Shown one piece after another: positions 59,707 through 64,000 of a DNA stretch of 64,000 bases. Position numbers and translations under genes: made by a program. Source of the DNA: Lachnospiraceae bacterium (GTDB lineage: Bacteria > Bacillota > Clostridia > Lachnospirales > Lachnospiraceae). The notes under the pieces were generated by a model. That model saw only the letters and a program-made list of their open reading frames with translations. It ran no database searches and had not been told where the DNA came from. Each line of letters starts with the position of its first letter. The first letter of the stretch is position 1. The stretch is from assembly GCA_021769135.1 (NCBI GenBank), contig JAETTM010000004.1, positions 1 through 64,000 of the forward strand. The letters are read 5' to 3'.

Positions 59707-60264
59707 TCAGCTTTCCTGTCCTTTTTTTAAAAATACATGTTTATTTGTTTTATATGTTTTTTCCCGTATAATTTCATACCCCAAAGAAGCAGAAAAAGAA
59801 AAATCCTGCAAAAGGCCAGCTTCGATAACAATCAATGTATTTTCTGTTACATAGGCTTTATCCGCCAGGGAGGCCAGTACTTTATTCTCGTATCCTTCCC
59901 CATAGGGAGGATCCATAAAAATAATATCCGCTTCCTTTTCATGAATAAGGGCCAGCGCCCCGCACACATCCTGCCGGAAAATGGTTGCCCGATTTTCCGT
60001 TTTCGTGAATTCCAAATTATGCTTGATGCAGGAAAAAGCTTCCTTATTGTTATCCACAAAATAGGCATGCCTTGCCCCACGGCTGAGCGCCTCGATACCA
60101 ATCCCTCCGCTGCCGCTGAACAAATCGATGAATAAACAATCCTCCAAATATGGCTGTAAAATATTGAATAAGGTTTCTTTTACCCTATCCGTCGTAGGCC
60201 GCGTGCCCATTCCTTCCGGCGTTTTTAGAGGAAGACGCCTTGCCGTTCCCGCAATTACTCTCAT
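59707..60264 (-). CDS. rsmD: 16S rRNA (guanine966-N2)-methyltransferase
   Basis: RsmD methylates G966 of 16S rRNA. The 185 residues have MRVIAGTARRLPL, RPTTDRVKETLFNIL, the SAM loop LFIDLFSGSGGIGIEALSRGA and the catalytic IIFMDPPYGEGYE (DPPY). It heads rsmD-coaD, a pair conserved in Firmicutes, with a good promoter upstream. Confidence 0.95.
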   Translation of the reverse strand: MRVIAGTARRLPLKTPEGMGTRPTTDRVKETLFNILQPYLEDCLFIDLFSGSGGIGIEALSRGARHAYFVDNNKEAFSCIKHNLEFTKTENRATIFRQDVCGALALIHEKEADIIFMDPPYGEGYENKVLASLADKAYVTENTLIVIEAGLLQDFSFSASLGYEIIREKTYKTNKHVFLKKGQES

Positions 60265-60319
60265 AACAAACCCTTTGCTTTACAATAAATATCTTAGGTA
60301 CAATTTCCATCTTTCTACC

Positions 60320-60348
60320 ATCATAATCGTTTCTTCGATTCTGGTCAA
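60320..60348 (-). promoter_or_regulatory. Sigma-A promoter of rsmD-coaD
   Basis: Minus-strand TTGACC (60348-60343), 17 bases, TATGAT (60325-60320), in the 120-base gap downstream of the topoisomerase gene and about 55 bases from the rsmD start. Confidence 0.75.
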
Positions 60349-60384
60349 TCTTTTTTTCTATAATTATAATATATAATTTTGTTC

Positions 60385-62625
60385 CTAAATCCGCGGCTTA
60401 ATTCCCTTTGTATCCCTTTTCCCCGCTTTTATCTTATTCAGTTCCATCTTTTTGCCCTTATATTCGATGAAATTTTCTGTCGAATTCTGGGTATAATATA
60501 CATTTTCCACATAATCCTTATTGCCCAGCTTCATTCCCCGGACACCCACTGCGCCCTTTTTCTTTTCCGGTATTTCTTCTATGGGAAAGCGCAGGAAATA
60601 CCCCTCCGCCGTCTGCAACACGATGTTGCTTTGCTCTTTCAGGATAGCCGCCGAGACTACTTCATCCCCCTCTTGCAGTTTGGTGGCGGATACTGTCCGT
60701 TTTGCCACATCGAATTCCCCGCCGTCCACAATTTTTAGCATGGACTGCCTGGTGGCGAACACTACCCGGTAAAGGTTCAGCTGGGACTGGCCGGTCACCA
60801 GAATAATGGTTTCCTTTTCCGCACTGTAATTGCTGATATTATCCAGGGGTACGCCCTTATCCCGGAACTTTCCAAAGGGGATGTCCGGCACTTTAATGGT
60901 ATGTAGCTGCCCCATGTTGGTAAAGACGCAGATGCGCCCTGTGTTTTTGCATGGGAAAACGTATTTATTTTCCCCGTCGGCCGCTTCTTTGTTCCTCTCA
61001 TAAGTAGGCATATCAATAGTTTTCACATAACCGAAACGGTCAATGAGGCACATCACTTCCATTTCTTCCATTTTCTTTTCCTCATAAACCGCCTCTTCCC
61101 CATTTTCCACCACTGTGCGCCGTGGCCTTCCATACTCCTTCTTTATGGCATCCAGCTCCTTGATGATAACCTGGGCCATGGAATCCCTGCGTTCCAGGAT
61201 ATCTTCATACCGGTAAATATTTGCCATTGTTTCCTCATGTTCCTTGATCAGGGCTTCAAGCTCCAATCCGATTAACTTGTATAGACGCATATCCAGTATG
61301 GCATTGGCCTGCTTTTCCGTGAACCTGAGCTGGGCTGCCATAATACGGGATTCCTTTGACTTGAATTTGATGCCGTCAATCTTCCCTTCCGTAAGGCAAT
61401 CCTTTACCATTGCCCTATCCTTGCTGCCCCGAAGTATTTCGATGATTAAGTCGATGACATTGCAGGCTTTTATCAACCCTTCCTGTATTTCCTTCCTCTC
61501 CAGCTCTTTTTCCAGAAGGGTCTTATACTTTCTGCCGGCCACTTCAAACTGAAAATCAACGTTGGCCTTGATAATTTGCTTTAACCCCATAGTCTCCGGC
61601 CTGCCATCGGAAATCGCCAGCATATTTACGCCGAAAGTATCCTCCAAACGGGTTTTTTTGTAAAGCATGTTGATAAAATTGTTCACATCCGCATCTTTTT
61701 TCAGCTCGATGACAATTCGGATGCCTTCCTTGGAGGATTGGTTGGAAATGTCCACGATATCCTGGGTTTTCTTGGTTTCCGCAAGGGCCGCCACGTCGGA
61801 AAGGAATTTCCCGATATTGGCGCCTATCATCGGATAGGGGATTTCCGTGATTACAAGGTTGGTTTTTCCTCCCTTGGCCTTCTCTATTTCCACCTTTCCC
61901 CTAATCTTTATTTTTCCTGTTCCGGTTTCATAAACGGATAGAAGCTCATCTTTATTGATAACAATCCCCCCGGTGGGGAAATCGGGCCCTTTCACATATT
62001 TCATCAACCCTTTTGTGGTAATTTCCGGGTCTTTCATATATGCTTTAGCCGCGTCAATGACTTCCGCCAGGTTATGGGGAGGGATGTTGGTAGCCATTCC
62101 TACTGCAATACCCTCGGAGCCGTTCACAAGAAGGTTAGGTATTTTTACCGGAAGCACCGCGGGCTCTTTCTCCGTCTCATCGAAATTAGGAACGAAGTCT
62201 ACTACGTCTTTGTCCAAATCGGAAAGGAAAGCCTCCTGGGTAACTTTCTCCAGCCTGGCTTCCGTATAACGCATGGCCGCTGCCCCATCCCCTTCGATAT
62301 TGCCGAAATTGCCATGGCCGTCTATCAAAGGCATTCCCTTTTTAAAATCCTGCGTCATGACCACCAGGGCTTCATATATGGAACTGTCTCCATGGGGATG
62401 GTATTTACCCATCGTATCCCCTACAATACGGGCGCTTTTCCGATAAGGCCTGTCATAGCGGATACCCAGTTCATGCATATCATACAGAGTCCTCCTCTGC
62501 ACCGGTTTTAATCCGTCCCTTACATCGGGAAGGGCCCTGGCAATTATGACGCTCATCGCATAGTCAATATAAGATTTCTGCATCACTTCCGAATATTCTG
62601 TTTTTATTATTCTGCTGTCTTCCAT
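60385..62625 (-). CDS. Type IIA topoisomerase A subunit (GyrA/ParC-like)
   Basis: The strand-cutting subunit of a type II topoisomerase, 746 residues. The breakage-reunion domain has SYIDYAMSVIIARALPDVRDGL, the helix DSSIYEALVVM around the quinolone-resistance positions (HPHGDSSIYE) and the catalytic Tyr in AAMRYTEARL. The C-terminal beta-pinwheel repeats are present but no GyrA-box of the QRRGGKG type was found, and the protein is shorter than most GyrA (over 800). This points to a ParC-like or second gyrase-type subunit. AGGAGG before the ATG. Confidence 0.9.
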   Translation of the reverse strand: MEDSRIIKTEYSEVMQKSYIDYAMSVIIARALPDVRDGLKPVQRRTLYDMHELGIRYDRPYRKSARIVGDTMGKYHPHGDSSIYEALVVMTQDFKKGMPLIDGHGNFGNIEGDGAAAMRYTEARLEKVTQEAFLSDLDKDVVDFVPNFDETEKEPAVLPVKIPNLLVNGSEGIAVGMATNIPPHNLAEVIDAAKAYMKDPEITTKGLMKYVKGPDFPTGGIVINKDELLSVYETGTGKIKIRGKVEIEKAKGGKTNLVITEIPYPMIGANIGKFLSDVAALAETKKTQDIVDISNQSSKEGIRIVIELKKDADVNNFINMLYKKTRLEDTFGVNMLAISDGRPETMGLKQIIKANVDFQFEVAGRKYKTLLEKELERKEIQEGLIKACNVIDLIIEILRGSKDRAMVKDCLTEGKIDGIKFKSKESRIMAAQLRFTEKQANAILDMRLYKLIGLELEALIKEHEETMANIYRYEDILERRDSMAQVIIKELDAIKKEYGRPRRTVVENGEEAVYEEKKMEEMEVMCLIDRFGYVKTIDMPTYERNKEAADGENKYVFPCKNTGRICVFTNMGQLHTIKVPDIPFGKFRDKGVPLDNISNYSAEKETIILVTGQSQLNLYRVVFATRQSMLKIVDGGEFDVAKRTVSATKLQEGDEVVSAAILKEQSNIVLQTAEGYFLRFPIEEIPEKKKGAVGVRGMKLGNKDYVENVYYTQNSTENFIEYKGKKMELNKIKAGKRDTKGIKPRI

Positions 62626-62642
62626 GACAGGTTCCTCCTATT

Positions 62643-62784
62643 CCAGTTCCGCAAGTGCCCCTACAGCACCGTAAAACATACATCTTGCAGAGAAATTTCC
62701 GGCCGCTGCGCGTCCGTAAATTCTCTGGGGTGCTTCCTGGGCACTTGCTGATTTCCCAGTTCCGCAAGTGCCCAGGAAGCACCC
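62643..62784. repeat. Intergenic direct and inverted repeats with alternative pairing
   Basis: An 18-base copy (CCAGTTCCGCAAGTGCCC) occurs at 62643-62660 and 62756-62773. A segment at 62728-62748 is a perfect 21-base inverse of 62764-62784 and also an imperfect inverse of 62651-62670. The middle segment can therefore pair with either flank, but not both. A further near-inverse pair lies at about 62685 and 62727. It sits between the two topoisomerase genes and has no strong T run. Confidence 0.65.
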
Positions 62785-62796
62785 ATTAAAACTCAT

Positions 62797-64000
62797 CTAA
62801 ATATCCAGTTCCGCGTCGGTAGCGTGTTCGTAGATGAAAGCTTTACGGGGGGGAACTTCGGTGCCCATGAGCATTTCCGTTACTTCGGAAGCCATGCGGG
62901 CGTCTTCGATTTCAACCAGCTTTAACAGCCTCGTTTCCGGGTTAAGGGTGGTTTCCCATAGCTGCCCGGCGTCCATTTCGCCAAGGCCTTTGTAACGCTG
63001 TAGGGTAAACGGGCCTTTGTGGCGCTTTCTGTATTTTTCCAACGCTTTGTCATCGTACAAATATTCTTCCGCTCCTTTGGACGGCATTGCTTTATATAAA
63101 GGCGGCATGGCAATGTACACATGCCCTTCATAGATAAGCTCCGGCATGAAACGATAAAATAAAGTAAGCAGCAGGGTGGAAATATGAGCGCCGTCCACGT
63201 CCGCATCCGCCATAATGATTATCTTGTCATAGCGAAGCTTGGAGATATCGAAGTCATTGCCATATCCTTCCGAAAAGCCGCAGCCAAAGGCGTTAATCAT
63301 CGTTTTAATCTCCGCATTGGCAAGGACTTTGTCAATGCTGGCCTTTTCCACGTTCAAAATCTTTCCCCGTATGGGCAGGATGGCTTGAAAAGCACGGTTC
63401 CTGGCGGTCTTTGCGCTGCCCCCTGCGGAATCGCCTTCCACAATGAAGATTTCGCATTTGGAAGCATCCCTGGATTCGCAGTTGGCCAGCTTTCCGTTGG
63501 AGTCAAAGGAGAATTTCTGTTTGGTCAGCATATTCGTCTTTGCCTTTTCTTCCGTTTTCCGTATTTTTGCCGCCTTTTCCGCGCAGGAAATCACATTCTT
63601 CAATGTTTCCAGATTCCGGTCAAAATAACGGACAATCTCTTCCCCCGTTACCTTGCTGACCACCTTTGCCGCATCCTGATTGTCCAGCTTTGTCTTCGTC
63701 TGTCCTTCGAACCTGGGGTCGGGATGCTTGATGGAAACTACCGCCGTCATGCCGTTTCGCACGTCGGCCCCGGTGAAATTCACATCCTTTTCCTTTAAAA
63801 TGTTCAGTTCCCTGGCATAGGTGTTGATTACGTTGGTGAACATGGTCTTAAATCCGGTCAGATGGGTGCCGCCTTCCGCATTGTAGATATTATTGCAGAA
63901 GCCAAGTACATTTTCATGGAATTCGTTCACGTACTGAAAGGCCACTTCCACAGAAATGTTTTCGTTTTCCCCTTTATAATAAATCACATCGTGGACCGTT
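62797..64000 (-). CDS. Type IIA topoisomerase B subunit, partial
   Basis: C-terminal 400 residues of a GyrB/ParE-type ATPase subunit. The frame is open to the window end. Toprim motifs are complete: VEGDSAGGSAKTARNRAFQAILPIRGKILNVEKA-type region with EGDSAGG, IIMADADVDGAHI (DxD) and RYKGLGEMDAGQLW. The N-terminal ATP-binding domain lies outside. It is paired with the A subunit 170 bases downstream. Confidence 0.9.
   Translation of the reverse strand, partial: TVHDVIYYKGENENISVEVAFQYVNEFHENVLGFCNNIYNAEGGTHLTGFKTMFTNVINTYARELNILKEKDVNFTGADVRNGMTAVVSIKHPDPRFEGQTKTKLDNQDAAKVVSKVTGEEIVRYFDRNLETLKNVISCAEKAAKIRKTEEKAKTNMLTKQKFSFDSNGKLANCESRDASKCEIFIVEGDSAGGSAKTARNRAFQAILPIRGKILNVEKASIDKVLANAEIKTMINAFGCGFSEGYGNDFDISKLRYDKIIIMADADVDGAHISTLLLTLFYRFMPELIYEGHVYIAMPPLYKAMPSKGAEEYLYDDKALEKYRKRHKGPFTLQRYKGLGEMDAGQLWETTLNPETRLLKLVEIEDARMASEVTEMLMGTEVPPRKAFIYEHATDAELDI

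Noticed and set aside
62564-62782. Minus-strand open frame across the repeats between the topoisomerase genes
   Set aside because: It overlaps the start of the A subunit, has no recognisable features and consists largely of repeat sequence.

Overview
The window looks like a piece of a clostridial chromosome, most likely a gut Lachnospiraceae-type bacterium. The evidence is a low-GC Firmicutes gene set (SepF, RsfS, Prp-processed L27, RecU, YlbJ, a GerA-type germination protein), sporulation and germination genes, HisZ with short-form HisG, Firmicutes SOS boxes (CGAAC-N4-GTTCG type) and AGGAGG ribosome binding sites. Species cannot be fixed from sequence reading alone. No rRNA, tRNA, CRISPR array, prophage or complete insertion sequence was seen.

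Layout. 1-5 kb (plus strand): a 5'-truncated yggS remnant, sepF, aroB, an RluD-type pseudouridine synthase, a cytidylate-kinase-like protein and an HD-GYP protein. 5-7.3 kb (minus): small membrane protein, dtd, AI-2E-family permease. 7.5-10.6 kb: a TtcA-like tRNA thiolase translationally coupled to a tyrosine recombinase, then a divergent lexA / LysM-protein pair with four SOS boxes between them. 10.6-16.3 kb (minus): a second cytidylate-kinase-like protein and a complete branched-chain amino-acid ABC transporter, with livJ and livHMGF having separate promoters. 16.7-27.6 kb (minus): MATE exporter, the ribosome-assembly cluster rplU-prp-rpmA-obgE-yhbY-nadD-yqeK-rsfS behind an L21-type leader, and a NUDIX / RNase G / DUF2344 / B12-radical-SAM chain. 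27.8-35.4 kb (minus): a PdaA-like deacetylase and a two-gene surface system, a 1826-residue dockerin-bearing M60 metallopeptidase coupled to a membrane-anchored protein with a possible cohesin-like domain. 35.7-43.1 kb (minus): hisZ-hisG-hisD-hisB-hisIE, where HisIE carries an extra degenerate HisF/HisA-like barrel, behind recU and an RluA-family gene. 43.1-49.1 kb (minus): SDR, YgiQ and HAD genes, then an orphan MotA/MotB-like (ZorAB-like) pair. 49.2-50.5 kb: a cobalamin riboswitch with a consensus promoter controlling a DUF4430 lipoprotein and an ECF S component. 50.7-59.2 kb: GerA-type protein, membrane-fused spermidine-synthase-like protein, transglutaminase-like protein, RsuA-type synthase, YlbJ, a tail-anchored amidase and a coiled-coil protein. 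59.2-64 kb: coaD, rsmD and a type IIA topoisomerase subunit pair, the B subunit running off the window end.

Most of the window is housekeeping. The parts that deserve follow-up are the M60-dockerin / anchored partner pair, the orphan ion-channel/OmpA pair, the B12-controlled DUF4430-ECF pair, the HisIE pseudo-barrel, the SOS-controlled divergent unit, and several long intergenic palindromes, two of which can form mutually exclusive RNA folds.
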